Below are positions 23,479 through 36,310 of a DNA stretch of 64,000 bases, in pieces. The translations under genes and the position numbers were made by a program. The notes beneath the pieces are model-generated. The model was not told where the DNA came from and made no database searches. It saw only the letters and a program-made list of their open reading frames with translations. This DNA comes from Acanthornis magna (Eukaryota > Chordata > Aves > Passeriformes > Acanthizidae), in the NCBI GenBank assembly GCA_036785705.1, contig JAWUZG010000136.1, positions 2,046,001 through 2,110,000 of the forward strand, in the 5' to 3' direction. Each line of letters starts with the position of its first letter. Position 1 is the first letter of the stretch.

Positions 23479-26412
23479 AGCAGTCTTTAAAGACCCAGTT
23501 AGCCAACAGTGAATCAAGTCACAGTTGTCCTGCTGATTTGAGGATTAAATGTTTTCCTTCCTTGAAAAATGCATCGGAATGGAATCTTTATTTGATATAT
23601 TTGCTCTTCAACGTCAGTAGCATTGTTCCTTCCAGTCTACAGGTTATATCAGTGTGCTGGATGCTCTGAAATAAATCTGTCTACTTAAAGAACAGCAGCA
23701 TTATCAGTGTCTCAGAGGTAATACTATAAATTTCTAATTGCTTTCCATAAATTAATTCATTAACACTTTCTAAGCCATCAATAGGAGAAAATGTCCTAAA
23801 GTATTTCAAGCACTTCCCCCTGGAACTTAGGCACCGTATTTGAGGCAGCATAGGTTTCACAGCCTCTCCTGTATCTAAGGAGGTATCCAAATTTCTCCTT
23901 CCAAATACTGGTGTAGTTTCTGTCTTTCGGGTGAAGTTTTAAAAGAATAAGAATATTTGCCTGAATACTGTCTACTATCCAATACATGCAAGCTGGAAAG
24001 TGTCCTTTAGTAAAATGTTTAATTGTAAAACACACACTCTTTTATTGAGGTGTTCTGAGAGAAAAAGAGAAAAAATTAGAACAGCTCTAGTTAAATACTT
24101 AGCATTCTTACTGAAGGATATTTGATAAACATTCTGCAACTCTGAGGCTTAAATCTGTGATACTAATTGATTGATGTACTTAACTCTCATTATTTATTTA
24201 TTATTTATTAACAATATATCTAAAATGTTTGAGTATGAACCATCCCATTTATTGTTGACATTCATTGTCTTCATCAGGATATGAATCATTATTATTACTC
24301 TGCCTAATCGGATTTGGTTCAGAGTTTAGGTGTTGTTTTTTTGGGTTTTTTTTTCCTCCAGAATTCATTGTCTCCTTTTTCAAACTCTAAAACACATATG
24401 TTAGAAGAGACTTACGGACCATTCTGAAATTATGACCAAAACTCTGTGAACTAGAATGTGTCTGACCTGCCTCAAAATGCATTCTACAAAGCTTACAAGG
24501 TTAGGCGAACCAACATCGAGATTTTTTCCAGGACAAATTCTCCAGCTGCATCATCTCCTGGTATCTGCTCCACTGCTGCAGTCTTAAAAATCATGTGATT
24601 CAATGACACACTGGAAGTGCATTCCAGTAATGAAATTTCTTTCACAATATGATACTCATTTATCTTCTAACTTCATTTACTACCATTCCAAATAAAGAAA
24701 ATATAAAACAAAGGAAAGCCAAGTTTCAAGAGAAACCACAAAACTTCTGAAAAGAAGGAAGCTGAATTGTCATCCAAAAATTTAATAAAATAAGACAAGA
24801 TGGTAACAAGTGCAAAGAAACCTGACAACCTGGTTTGCACTTATATCAAAGACCTCGTGCTTAAATTTAATGTAAAACATATGCAAATCAACCAGGTTTC
24901 CTCTTAAAGTTCAGTGTTAAAATAGATTTGTAGTTGCTCGGCTTTTTATATAGAGAAATACTCAGATAAATAGAGATATGTAGGTACCTTATTCCTGAAC
25001 TGCATTTTTATCAGAGCAAAACAATGGGCAAAAATTCAAGAATTTTTTCGGTGCTGTATCCAGGTACAAATAAATGTGTCCACCATTCTGCACTTGAAAA
25101 TCACTAAAACTGCCTAAAGTTCAAAATTCAGATCTCTATCAGATTTATTCTTCCAGGTTTTTGTCTAATCTGTCCATGGAAGAGACCACAGCGGAGGAGG
25201 TACTCACTGCAGACCATAGATGGAGTAGATGGATATTCCTGAAGGAAATTGGTGTGTGAAGAGCTCATGCTGGAATAGATTTTTCTGAAGAACTGCAGCC
25301 CTTGGAGAGTCCAAGGAAAACTGTGAAAGATGCATCATTCCCAGCTGTAACCTCCTTCCTCACTCCCCAGGCTGTCCAGTGCCAGAGAAGAGTCAAGTGA
25401 GAAAGGAAAGCTGAGCTTTGGGAAAGGAGGAGGGAAAAGTGTTGTTTTAACATTTGTATTTTTTGATTCTTGCTACCTTAATTAATAACTGAAAACTTCA
25501 TAATTAAATAATTATTTTAATTGGCAATAAATTAAATGTATTTCCTCCCATCCAAGCCTGTTTTTCCCATGATGGTAATTGGAACAATCACTCGATATTT
25601 GTCTCAACCCAGAAGGTTTCTCATCCTATTTTGCCCCCATGCCCGTCTGAGGAGGGGGAGAGGGCAGGGCAAAGGGTAGAGGAGTCTGGCTGGAAGCCAA
25701 GGCTAACTCAGTCTGTATGTCAGGCAAGATTGGTTTTCCCCATTATATCACTTTATATTTATCTGTGTTGAACTTCATTTGACATTTTATTGCCAAGATT
25801 CTCTGGCCTCTAAGGTCCTCCTCAAATTCTTCACAGTCTCTCCTGTTCCTGAGTGCCACATACAACGTTGGATCATCATAATTCACATCATATTATCACC
25901 CTACAGATCATCCCTCTTCTGTAGGTCATTTCTTGACACACTAAACAGAAAGAGTTCAGGACAGACTCCTGCACAGCTGCTGTGATAACCACCCTGCATT
26001 GCAAGAAATGACCTTTTGCAGTTATCCTTGAATTCCTGCCTTTTAACCAAAGATTAATGCTTGTAGGTCTTTCCTCTTATCCTACGATACTCAATGTTCT
26101 GGTAGCCTATGTAAAAGCCTTTGTTAAAATTTTGTAGGGAATTAAAATAGACTATATAGCTCTTACCACTTTGTCCCTTAGGTTTTTTTAAACAACACCT
26201 TCTACTGAAGTCATGATTACTCTTCTCAAATAAATAATAAAAATATCCAAGGGTCTATTCTCTAATTTTTTACTGTTACTATTCATTTTCCCAGTGGAGA
26301 TCTTAGGTTTAGAGGTCTGTTAGTCCCTGACTACATCTGTAAATTTTCTAAGAACTGCCACCTCATCCCCTGTCTTTTTGTCTTCAGATAGCACAAGGTT
26401 TTAAATGAGAGT

Positions 26413-26452
26413 TTATATATATTTATTATATATATATATCTCTATATCTCTA

Positions 26453-26493
<41 letters not shown>

Positions 26494-26509
26494 GCCTATC
26501 TATATATTT
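26413..26509. repeat. Compound AT / TATC microsatellite
   Basis: An AT-rich part (26413-26440) passes through TCTATA units into ten perfect TATC units at 26453-26492. An interrupting TGCC follows, then further TATC/TATA units. The pure ten-unit core makes length variation between individuals likely. Confidence 0.95.
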
Positions 26510-28278
26510 AATACATTTATTTAACCTGTGGGTTCCCTTAGAACTCTAGAGGCAATATCATCTGGTTTTGGTAATTTGTTAGCGTTCATTATGTATATTT
26601 GTATTATAGTCTCTTTCACAGTTGCTTTCCCAGGTAGTTTATGCTACAGTGATCAGAGCACTTCTATGCAGCCTGGGAATCCCACGCTATATTCCGGTCC
26701 AGAAACATTTTCCCTGCCTGTCTGCACAATGCAGGAGATGTTTCTCAAAACTCCATAATGAATTGGCACAAATAGCACTGTGCTCTTTCTTTAATTCTGG
26801 ATATTAATGGTTGGGGGATGTCTTTCGTTCCATCCTTTGCTGGTCAGGCTTAAACTTCAAGCTTCCAATATTTCAACCCCTCTGTTTTAGGTATTCAAGA
26901 AGAGAGAGTTTAAGCCTCCTGCTGAAACTGCTAGACTTTAGAGAACAACTAAATATTCATTGGGCAGAAGACTCTGTGATCCTAGTGATTAGGGTATTCA
27001 TGTGGCAGGGGAGACGTGAGTTCCTGACATTCTAATGAATATTTACATAATTTTGTATGAAGTATTCACTGGAGCAGAAACAGCAAGTTGCCTGATCATT
27101 TACCTATAGAATCATAATTTTCTCGCCTTTCAGCTCAATTAATTTTTAATCGTGCCTCACAAAAAGGGACAGCCTCAGGAGAAGGAACATTCTCCTAATG
27201 TTAGTTTTCAAACTCCCTCAAAAACTGAAGAGATTTAAACCTGCTGCTTACACTTTCTCAGGGTGCTGGGCATTGAGGAGTCATCACCTCTTTCTTCTGA
27301 TCATGATTTTTGTAAAAATATCTACTTTCTTAACAATTTCTTGGAGGAGGTTCAGCAGGTTGAATAACAAATGGAGGATGCTATTACAGTTCCTGAGAGG
27401 TTATTCCTCATCCTTCTTACACCTCAGTCCCTGGCTGGATGTGTTGGTTTCCCATCTTGTTGGTTTCTAGCATTTCTGGTACCAATTCCCAGTGTTTCTG
27501 CAAACCTCTGCTCAGTTTTTTCAGAAGGTGTATTTTTAGGAATCTAGGGAAATGGGAGCATCTCAAGATCTTTAAATGTCAGCACTGCTAGCACAGAGAA
27601 CATGGTAAGTAAATGGCTCTCTTTGATTTGTGGTGTTTCATTTTGGTTCTTTTACTTGCTATTACGAGGCTGCTTCTAAGAACTGGCTGCAAATGCAAAG
27701 ATTTACAGAAAAAAACCAAAATCATAAACAAATAAAAATGGCCTTGGAGTAGGGATATTATCAAACTTGTTTCCCTCAGAATATTTCAGCAGGATATTGT
27801 TAACCTGCAAGATGAAACTTTTCAACCAAATTTCCACAGCAAGTGAAATGTCACTTTCTCAGTCCCATGTAAGCCAAGACAAAATTGTTAGTAAAGCTGT
27901 TGTCACCACCACACCTCACCTGTGCTCAAGATCACAAGCGTTGTCTTTGCCATGTTCAGTGTAGACCAATGGTGCCATTTAAAACTCTTGAGAAGCTCCC
28001 CTTTCCCTAGATTCCAAAAAATATACCATCTGGAGAAAATGAGCAGAGGTATGCAGAAATGCAGAGAATTTGTACCACAGGTACTCATGGGGCAGGGAAG
28101 ATATGAGTTCCTGAATTTCCTCAAGATTACATGTACAGAATACTCACGACAGAGGAATGACAAATGTTACTTACTGTGTGTGCTTTGAGGTCTGAAACTC
28201 GGTAGTAAGTCCTTCTGTGTTACCTACACTGCCAATTTTGAATTAAAATATTTGACTTAGGCACATTCGTTATCTCTG
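26510..28278. other. Unique noncoding DNA
   Basis: No repeat or coding exon recognised. Two related stretches, near 26990-27030 and 28085-28115, each read roughly CATG-GGCAGGG-GA-GAGTTCCTGA and are probably weakly similar by chance or part of an old, unrecognised repeat; frames there are short. Confidence 0.5.
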
Positions 28279-28650
28279 TTTTTTTTTGTGGAGTTTTTTG
28301 GTTTGGTTTGGTTTGGGTTGGATTGGGTTTTTTTGGTTTTTTTTTTTTGTTTTGGGGGTTTTTGTTTGTTTGGTTGGGTTTTTTTGTTTGTTTGTTTTGG
28401 GATTTTTTGGGGTTTTTGGAGCTTTTTTGTTTTGTTTTGGGGTTTTTTTGGGGTTTTTTTGTTTGTTTGGGGTTTTTGGGGGTTTTTTTGTTTGTTTTTG
28501 TTTGGTTTGGGGGGGTTTTGTTTGTTTGGATTTTTTGGTACTTTTTTGGTTGGTTGGTTGGTTGGTTTAGGTTTTGTTTGGTTTGGGGGGGTTTTTGTTT
28601 GGTTGGTTTTTTGGGTGCTTTTTTGGTTGGTTGGTTGGTTTAGGATTTGT
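28279..28650. repeat. G/T-only low-complexity tract with internal duplication
   Basis: About 370 bases made almost entirely of T and G on the plus strand, with TTTG, GGTTT and TTGG words, T runs of up to about ten and G runs of up to seven. It contains a 76-base tandem duplication (copy one from 28501, copy two from 28577 to about 28650). Each copy starts TTTGGTTTGGGGGGG and ends in a TTGG array followed by TTTAGG. The long glycine/phenylalanine/tryptophan-rich frames read through it are artefacts. Confidence 0.93.
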
Positions 28651-31600
28651 GTAACTCCCTTTCATGGGGCTTTTCTCACTGCTGGTTCGTCAACGATACC
28701 AAATCCAGAGTCCTACTGTGCTGTGAACATAAACTAGAGATTTTGCTGTGCCTTGAGGTACCGGAATGAGTTGAATTAATGAAGCAGAGGGAATTCAGAA
28801 ACTGGCTGACTGCAGAGAGAGCGTGTTCGTGTGACTGTCAAATATTTATACTCATGTATTAATTGCCTTGAATGAGCTGCTCACCTGCATGAGCTCTTAC
28901 CCAGACACCTGTACCTGCTCCTTGCAGTGATGTCTAGGCAGGACCCTTCTCATAGGTGTCAGAATTATGAACTTGTGCTTTTTCATGATTTTCCATTCAG
29001 CCTTATGTTTAATCACAGGTAAATTAATGCAGTACACCCTAATCTGACAGGTGCTTGTTCACAGCTGCACCCTCTCACTGTCGAAGTCAGGTGTCTTCTG
29101 GCAAAATAGGAAAGTAGTGGCACGAATCCAACAGAACAGGAAGAGAGGAGAAACAGAAAATCTGTTTATCACTTCAGACTGCATGTATAGCTATTTTGCC
29201 TCTCAGGGTAAAAACTATCAGTAGAAGTTATTTCTGAAGATGAGGGGAGTAGTGAGAAGAGCAGGTTTATGTAGACAAGATTTGGAGAGTTTTTATTCTT
29301 TTACTGTAACAAAAAAAGAGAAAAGTGGTCTGTCTTCTACTTTATTACCTTCAGTAAATGGCTAATTATCTTCAATAATGTTAAGATCAAGATAAAATAG
29401 AAGCAGAGAAAACCCCAACAAAACACAAGAGACGGAATCTGAGATTGGTTCAGTCATCTCTGAGATTAATTTTCCCCTGTGTCACCCTGAGCAAGACATC
29501 TGGCAAGAGACTCAAAAGACCTCAACCCAATAAATGAGATTTGGATCAGTCTTTGACCCACAATTTCACATTTTCAGTCTTGAACATAACTGGTCTACCT
29601 CTGTCTATATTCCAGCACATCTTGCATTTTAAGCATAACCTTTCCATTTGTTCACTCCTGAAAGCAGTGAGCAGCCCAGCACCTGATCCATGCCCAAGAC
29701 TATGCAGAGCCCCCAAATGAGGATTTCTACCTCCTGAGTTGCCCAAGGAACCCCATGGCACAACTATTGCAAGTGCATGGACAAAATGCACTTATTGGTT
29801 CCAGTGTGCCCCAGAAAATGCAGCAGTGGCTGCTTTTCCAGGGAAAACTCCCTGGCACAACAGGATGTGGCAGCAGATTAGCAGCCAGCAGAAGTTTGGA
29901 AGATCCGAGCTCAGTTGTCTCTGCTTAACAGGACTGAACTCCCCACTCCTCGAGGTTTTGGCAGGTTGCTCAGCCAACAGATTCACGGCTGCTTGGAGGG
30001 AGGGCAGGATGCCTCAGCAGTGCCAGGTGAAAAACCTTGCAGTGTGCAGAGAAAGGATTTAGAATTCACTGGACTGGAAAGAGAACATGGAAACAAGGGC
30101 AGCTCCAACAGAAAGGCTGGGGATGTCCTCTGGGAGGACAGGGAGGCTTCAGCTCCACTTCCAAAGTCTCTTTCTGTGATTGTTCCCAGTTGTGTTTTCA
30201 TGAAAAACACATAATCTCCTATCAGCAGGGATTGGGACCTCCGTCTGTTTCTGCTCACGGTCACCAATGAGTGCTGTAAGCACGAGACTGCTCTATGAAA
30301 TGGGAATGGAAATGATCCCAGGGATACCTGGGTCAATCCTCCCTCTTAAAAGTTGTGTTAGGCTCACTAATGTCTCCAGGTACTGAAATAAAGACCATCA
30401 GCAGCATTTATCTCCTCTACAGCTTTTGTCCCTCACAACACATGCTCCCCTTAACCAAGTCTTGGCAACAATACCATCCCTATTTATCATCTTCAGACTT
30501 TTCTTTTTCCAAGTCACTCTAGCAGAATCTACAGAAGGTTCACAGAGAAGACACAGCTGGTGTCCCAGCTGCCTGATTCCTAAATGGCCTGAGCCAAAGG
30601 CTCAGCAGCCTGCCAACTCTCTGGAGCCAGAGCTGCCTTCCTGTTCACTATCAGATTTATGCAAATATCCTGGCACTGGTCTAAAAATACCTGGATTTAG
30701 TCAGAGAAGCGTAGAGGGCTCATACCCTGCTCTCCCATCATCATCTTCCTGCACCATGGGTTGTAGCTGGAGCCACACAGTTAAAGCAGGGCTGCGTGGT
30801 TACCTGGGCACAGGTTTATTTTCTGACAAAAAACCCTCACAAGCCACTCAACGAAAACACAGGTTCTGTGCCGGAGAGGAAGAATTTCACTCTTTGCTTG
30901 CTGCTCACAAGCACACTCTGAGCTCGTGGCTGCAGCCAGCCAAGAGGGATCAATGACCTGATAGAGGGCAGGAATCCTGCTGCGCTTTGTTTGCTGAGGG
31001 ATAATCAATAGTGCCAGATAGAAACACTGAGAGGAGCAGAAACCCAACTGCATCTCCTTGGAGATGAATAGCTCTCTGGTCAGCCACAAATAATTTTAGT
31101 AAACAGACTGATAATCGGATGTAAATTATTGAGAGTCATAGGGAACAGACTGAAATATTCCTGTCTTCCTTTGGTATCTTTTTTGACTGGGGAAAACGTG
31201 AAAGCTGTTCCATAGGATGATACAATTGTCTTATTGTTGATCTTTTTACAAACTATAGGTTACATGTTGACTTGGACTATATGCTTTGCATTTAGCAACT
31301 AATCTGCAAGTCTATGGTCTTTTGCTGAATTTACAGGAAGGAAATCCTAAGGCTTGTGTCAGATAATAAAGCTTCTAATACTAAATCAAGTTATCATTTT
31401 TTTTCCCCAAAGAAATGAAGTTTTGCTTATCTTTACCTCCACGAGTCAGTAAGCAGGCTGGAGACGTGGATATAAATAGAAAACAAGATTATGCCCCAGC
31501 CACCATCCTCTAGAGGAGATGATTGAGAATAAGGAACAATGCATGTGTATCTTCCTTGCTGACAGGTTTGTAAGTGGAGAGAGTAATGGGCAACTCTACA

Positions 31601-34600
31601 GTGAGTTGCCAAAAAATACTTTACACTGCCAATATAGCTTAGGAACCTATTTTCAGGCTACAGTTCAAGGAAAAATTTCTGACCAAGTGTTACACTCTGC
31701 AGACATGAACAATTTCACGGGTGAAATTATTTAGTTGTTCAAAGGTACATTTTCAGTTTACTATCTGGAGTTCATGTGTAAAATGTCACTAAAGAAACCA
31801 ATCTCTTAAGTTATTAAAAACACGTAAAATCAATTAATTCTTCATCAAGCACTATGTCCCCAGTAATTTTTGGAGGTTGTGAGGGACATGTCTTTTAGAG
31901 AGCCCATAACTCATCATTAGATCTGAAACTTAAACTGAAGACTCCCTCATCCAAGCAGAATATCCATATTGTTTGCATATAAATGACACTATTCTGTGAA
32001 AAATCTGGACATTATTTATTACCCCATGGCAGGCAAGGGAGGAGCTGTGACCAGAAGTGTATTTCTAAACTTCAACATTTCAGTGAAATTTAGGGGTTGT
32101 CACAGATCTTCCTTCCCACTGGCAGTGCAGGCATTTTCCAGCAGGTGATATTTGGTCGCCTATGAAGAGCAAGGAACCCACCCTGCTTGCCATGGATTGC
32201 ATCTCTCTGCTTTTCACTGCAATCACGACAGTCCACAAACTCCTATATACCTGGCAAATGACAGCTCTGCCTTTTCTGAACCTAACAACTCTCTGCAGAG
32301 CAGCTTTGAATAAATAAAAAATTCACCTCTTTCATCTCGGCTCACCTAAAAACACGGAATGCATTTTTCTGTGCTGCCACCGAAGTAATACAATTTTTGC
32401 ACTGCAGGTAGTGGTCATTCCCCTGAAATGCACCTGTTGAGGCCGTTTACATAATCACCTGTGCTTCTTTTGCTAGAAACAACCCAGAAAGCAGCCTGAA
32501 TTTCTGTAAGATATGTTGAGAAGTTTCCTGCTGTTCTGTGAGGCAGTTCCACGAAGGCCTATTATTGCCACAGCACCAGAAGTGAATAGCAAACCTTGCC
32601 AACACACACACACCCAGTGCCTGCTGAGAGAAACTGATAGGGCAGTTCAGCCAAATGATAAGAAGTCAGGTATAAGAACTCACATGCTACACACCAGGCA
32701 AACTCAACAAATTTTTATTTTTTAAAAAATTATATATTACAATTTTGCCCATCTTTTTTTGCCTACTATGTTTTTTTCCCCTTTAAGAAGACAATGAAAT
32801 CTGATGAGGAAGAGAGCCATGTATTTGCATCATGAAATAAAACCCACCTCCCCTTCCATCCCATGTTGCAGGTTTTCTGACCTCTCTAGAGAAAATCCTT
32901 TTACTTGATTTCCATGTAGCCGAATATCTGAACCGTTCATTCTGAAAGCCCTGCACATCCCACATCATCTGTTCCCTTCTTGTTGCATACATAAACTCGT
33001 CAGATATGAGACGAGATGAATACAATTTAAGTGAGAGGGTTGCAGAGCAATCTCTCTAAATGCTGAGGGAGAAACACAAGGCTTCACTGCTGATTAGAAA
33101 GGTTTGTTGGTTGGTGCCTGTAATTGATTGGCTCTGCTCTCAATGTGTGTTTTAGTTTTAAGGAGAATTGAGTGATTCAGCTAAGCAATACAACTGTGGA
33201 CATTTAACTTCACCAGAAAATGCAGTCTGCTTTCTTTTTTACCTTCCAGCCATCAAATTCTCTTACAGTGAAGTAAGCAGTTTGCTTAAAGTGGCGCTAA
33301 CTAAACAGCAGAGGACATAAATTATGGAGATATTTGGTTTATAGGGTAGAATCAATTTCTCCTTTTCAAGTGTGGACCCTAATCTGTACGTACTAGTCAT
33401 AATTTAAGGGAAACTCTAGGAAGCCTTGTTGGGATGCCCTCAATCCTTTTGTTGTTTGAGCCACGTGGGTGTGCACAGCACAAGGCTTATGTTTTTAAGG
33501 ACAGAAGGCCATGAGTTCTACACACACTGTCTTTCAGATGTGCAATTACAGTTGTTTCAATGAAGTAGTTCCTGGCTGATTTCTGAGTAGGTAAAAGAGA
33601 GAAGCAGCTACGCTAAATGGCAAGAGCGCTGAACATTTTCAAGAAGTGGTTTTTATTATTGCCTGATCAAAGTGACTGATGAGTACCCTCGTCCAAGTCT
33701 TATTTCAATTTTACAGAAAGGGATATCATGCCTTTTTATAATGTTCTTTGAGATATTTTGATGAAAAAAGCTCTGCAAGAGCTAAGCAGCATTGCTGATA
33801 TTACAAGTGGACCACATGCAGAAACAAATCCTATTCTCTTGAATTTAAAAGATTGCATTCAATCACTTTGTTTTTCTGTCTCATTGTACTGTGTGAATTG
33901 CATGGTTTGCTTATTACAACAGCAAAGCCATGCTGAGATTGTTTCCTGCAGAAATACTTCCCTGCTCAGAATACATTTAAGCTACTTGAGAATATTCAGG
34001 TAATTATCTACCTGTTTGCTCTCTCTACAGGAAAACCTTATCACTGTGACCCCTGGAACGTGGCCTCTCTCACTCTGTGCTGGCACTGATATTTGACTTC
34101 TTCCTTTCAATGCAGAGGTAAATACCAAAAGCACCTGACACAGGCTGTTCCTGTGCTTGCCACAGAGCAAACAGAAAATGGACTTAAATGGGAAACAAGG
34201 TATTTGGAGGTGAACAGATTAACTTCACCCTCAGAGATGGGCAGAAAAATTAAATTGTTTTTATTTGGAGCTAACCTGGATAAGGCAGAACTCCTTATCA
34301 GAATAGTTAGAGACACTTTTGGAGTCTAAAAGGTGTGCAGCAGCTATTTTAACAGGTGACTGCACAGTGACAAATGTACACCCACAACACCCGTTGCATC
34401 AGTGTTTGTTTTGATAGGCCAATTGCAGCTGTAATATCCTTCAAAACCTCCCTTTAATTGACCTACATGGTGAAACATCCTCTACAGAGAGGGGAAAGCA
34501 TAATGGAATGTTTTGCTTTAAAACCAAAAAAACCTGTTATTTATTTTTTCCCTTTCCCCTCCCTTTCTTAATTATTGAAATAATTAAGATTAACATAACA

Positions 34601-35515
34601 CTGGAAGGGGAATGGTTTTATTCAGGGCCTGGATTAACAGCCATGAGTACAAAAAAGAGAAGCAAAGGCTTCTCCCTAAATAAACAGGAAGATTTGAAAC
34701 CATCTGCACATTCAAATACCAGGGAAGTACAACAGTAGCAAATGAAGGTTAATCTAATAAGAACAATATTGATTCTTGGATATTATTTCTATTATTATAA
34801 GATTAAAATTAGTGAAGAACTCCTCTCTTAACATTTCCCTGGAGCACTAAAAACAATCATCACATTACATTCGAAATTCAGCTAGAGCTGTTCCAGTGAG
34901 ACTATAAAAATCCATTTACTTCGCACCTTCTTAAATCCTCCTCGTGCCATAACAGATTAGTGTGTAAGGAGGAAGCAAGAATTTTTATTTTAATTGAGCT
35001 GGATGTTGCCTTTCTCTGGAAGGTTTGATGAAGAGGTGAGCTCCCAGGAGGGAGGGTCCTCAGTGAGAAGCCTTCTGGTGAGAAACCTCTTGGAGTTGCA
35101 GCCCTCCTCTTGATGGTTTGACAAGTGCAGGGAAGGACACTTTAATTTTCTGAGTGTTGCATTTTGCAACTGTCCAAAATGAAGGGGACTCTATGAACAT
35201 TGGCTTTGTTGTACTGAATTTGGGGGGGAGAATATTTGCCTCATTAAAGTATATGTATCAAAGGCTTTGGATTCAACAGAATTAAAGAAGTGGCCTTTTT
35301 CCACTGCTTCTTTTTTGAAAACTAATTAAGAACAGACTCATATCAAAGCAAACAAAATAAAGATGACCAATATTTAGAAAGTTTCTTTCTCCAGCAATTA
35401 ATTTCGTTCCCTGTTTCAGGTGCAGTAACCAGTAGCCTTTAGTTACAGCTGCCCAGCAGTGTTTCTTATTGCCTGATTATAATTTCTCAGCAATGTTTCC
35501 TATTGTTTTCTTATA
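28651..35515. other. Unique noncoding DNA, GC-richer in 29600-30960
   Basis: No mobile element recognised. The 29600-30960 part is visibly richer in G and C and is open in several frames on both strands. The longest frame of the whole window (plus 30426-30956) begins at TTG, and its first in-frame ATG lies about 110 codons in, so it is a poor coding candidate. A near-palindrome lies at 31711-31728 and a 24-base one at 34566-34589. Confidence 0.5.
34566..34589. repeat. Perfect inverted repeat, 11-base arms, 2-base centre
   Basis: The left arm TCTTAATTATT (34566-34576) is the exact reverse complement of the right arm AATAATTAAGA (34579-34589), separated by GA. It contains ATTA/TAAT homeodomain words on both strands. 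It may be a regulatory palindrome or a chance feature of AT-rich DNA. Confidence 0.6.
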
Positions 35516-35648
35516 AAATTATAGAAACATTTAGATTGGAAAAGCCCTCTAAGATGATCAAGTCCAACTATTTCCCCAGCACAGCAAAGGTCACCAATAA
35601 ACCTTGTCCCCAAGTGCCACATCCACATTGCTTTAAATAACTCTGGGG
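35516..35648 (-). mobile_element. CR1 LINE 3'-end fragment
   Basis: Antisense CR1 order on the plus strand: AAATTATAGAAACATTTAGA, TTGGAAAAGCCCTCTAAGAT, GATCAAGTCCAACTA, CCCAGCACAGCAAAGGTCAC, CAATAAACC, TTGTCCCCAAGTGCCACATC, and a CTTTAAATAACTCTGGGG end. This is the subfamily with the TGTCCCCAAGTGCCACATC word. It is 5'-truncated and inert. Confidence 0.93.
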
Positions 35649-36190
35649 TTCTAAGGAGCCAGGATTCAAATCTATTTTCTTACTTGGCTTATTGTGCATG
35701 GCTTTCATGTCCACCTTCAGTAATGCAAAAGGTGTGTTTAAAAACAATTTATCACAACTTATTCTCTACACTGGGAACAGAGAGAGGTGTCATACAGTGT
35801 AGGATCATTAAGACAGAAATCGTGATTTTCAAATGGGAATTCCCCCTTCCTCTCTCCTTAGTAATTTTATTTCTTCAGATTCCCATCTGGAAGAAATGCA
35901 AAACATTGATTACTTCTCTTTTCTGAATAATCTGGAGTCCATGAAAAACAGCAGAATGATGTGCCCCACATGTATGGGACATCTGGAATCACCTTGTCAG
36001 GAAATGTGCAAGTACCTCAACTTATCAAAATGTATCAAAAATAAATGTATAAATCTATACTGCTATTTAAGACTTCTGGGAATGGAAGATAAAGAGCATC
36101 TGTATATAAATAAGGACATTCAAATGCAACCTTTCTGTTCCTACTGAAAGGGAAAAATCAGGTGCAATACAGAGGAAGAGTGCATCTTGA

Positions 36191-36270
36191 TTAAAAAAAC
36201 CCCAAACAACGGACTGAACAAAAAGACCCCCAAACAACAAACTACCAAATAAAAATAAATCAAAAACCCA

Positions 36271-36307
<37 letters not shown>
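36191..36307. repeat. A/C-rich tract ending in 36 consecutive A
   Basis: The first part is AAAAAAACCCC, CAAACAAC and ACCCCCAAAC words. After CCCAC the sequence is pure A from 36272 to 36307. It is the reverse-strand counterpart of the G/T tracts at 28.3, 40.4 and 46.6 kb. It could be a decayed poly(A) tail of a retroposed sequence. I cannot see a source gene or LINE upstream. Confidence 0.9.

Positions 36308-36310
<3 letters not shown>

Larger units (their letters stand above)
20198..26412. other. Unique AT-rich noncoding DNA with palindromes
   Basis: No mobile element recognised. It holds two long perfect palindromes (21148-21163 and 23461-23478), a TTTA-type run at 21878-21910, a GTTTTTTTGGG-type run at about 24332-24355 and a dense cluster of ATTA/TAAT words around 25475-25545. 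The minus-strand frame at 22546-22830 and the plus-strand frame at 22396-22713 overlap each other and look compositional. Confidence 0.55.

Noticed and set aside
28288..28737. 149-codon frame rich in glycine, phenylalanine, tryptophan and valine
   Set aside because: It is the translation of a G/T-only simple tract. All three plus-strand frames there are open for the same reason, and this one starts at GTG.
30426..30956. The longest open frame in the window (176 codons)
   Set aside because: It begins at TTG, and the first in-frame ATG is about 110 codons in. The region is GC-richer and open in several frames on both strands. No domain or splice context supports it.
34093..34329. 78-codon plus-strand frame next to an acceptor-like TTCCTTTCAATGCAG
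   Set aside because: The opposite strand is open over the same bases and no donor or homolog is recognised; left as chance.
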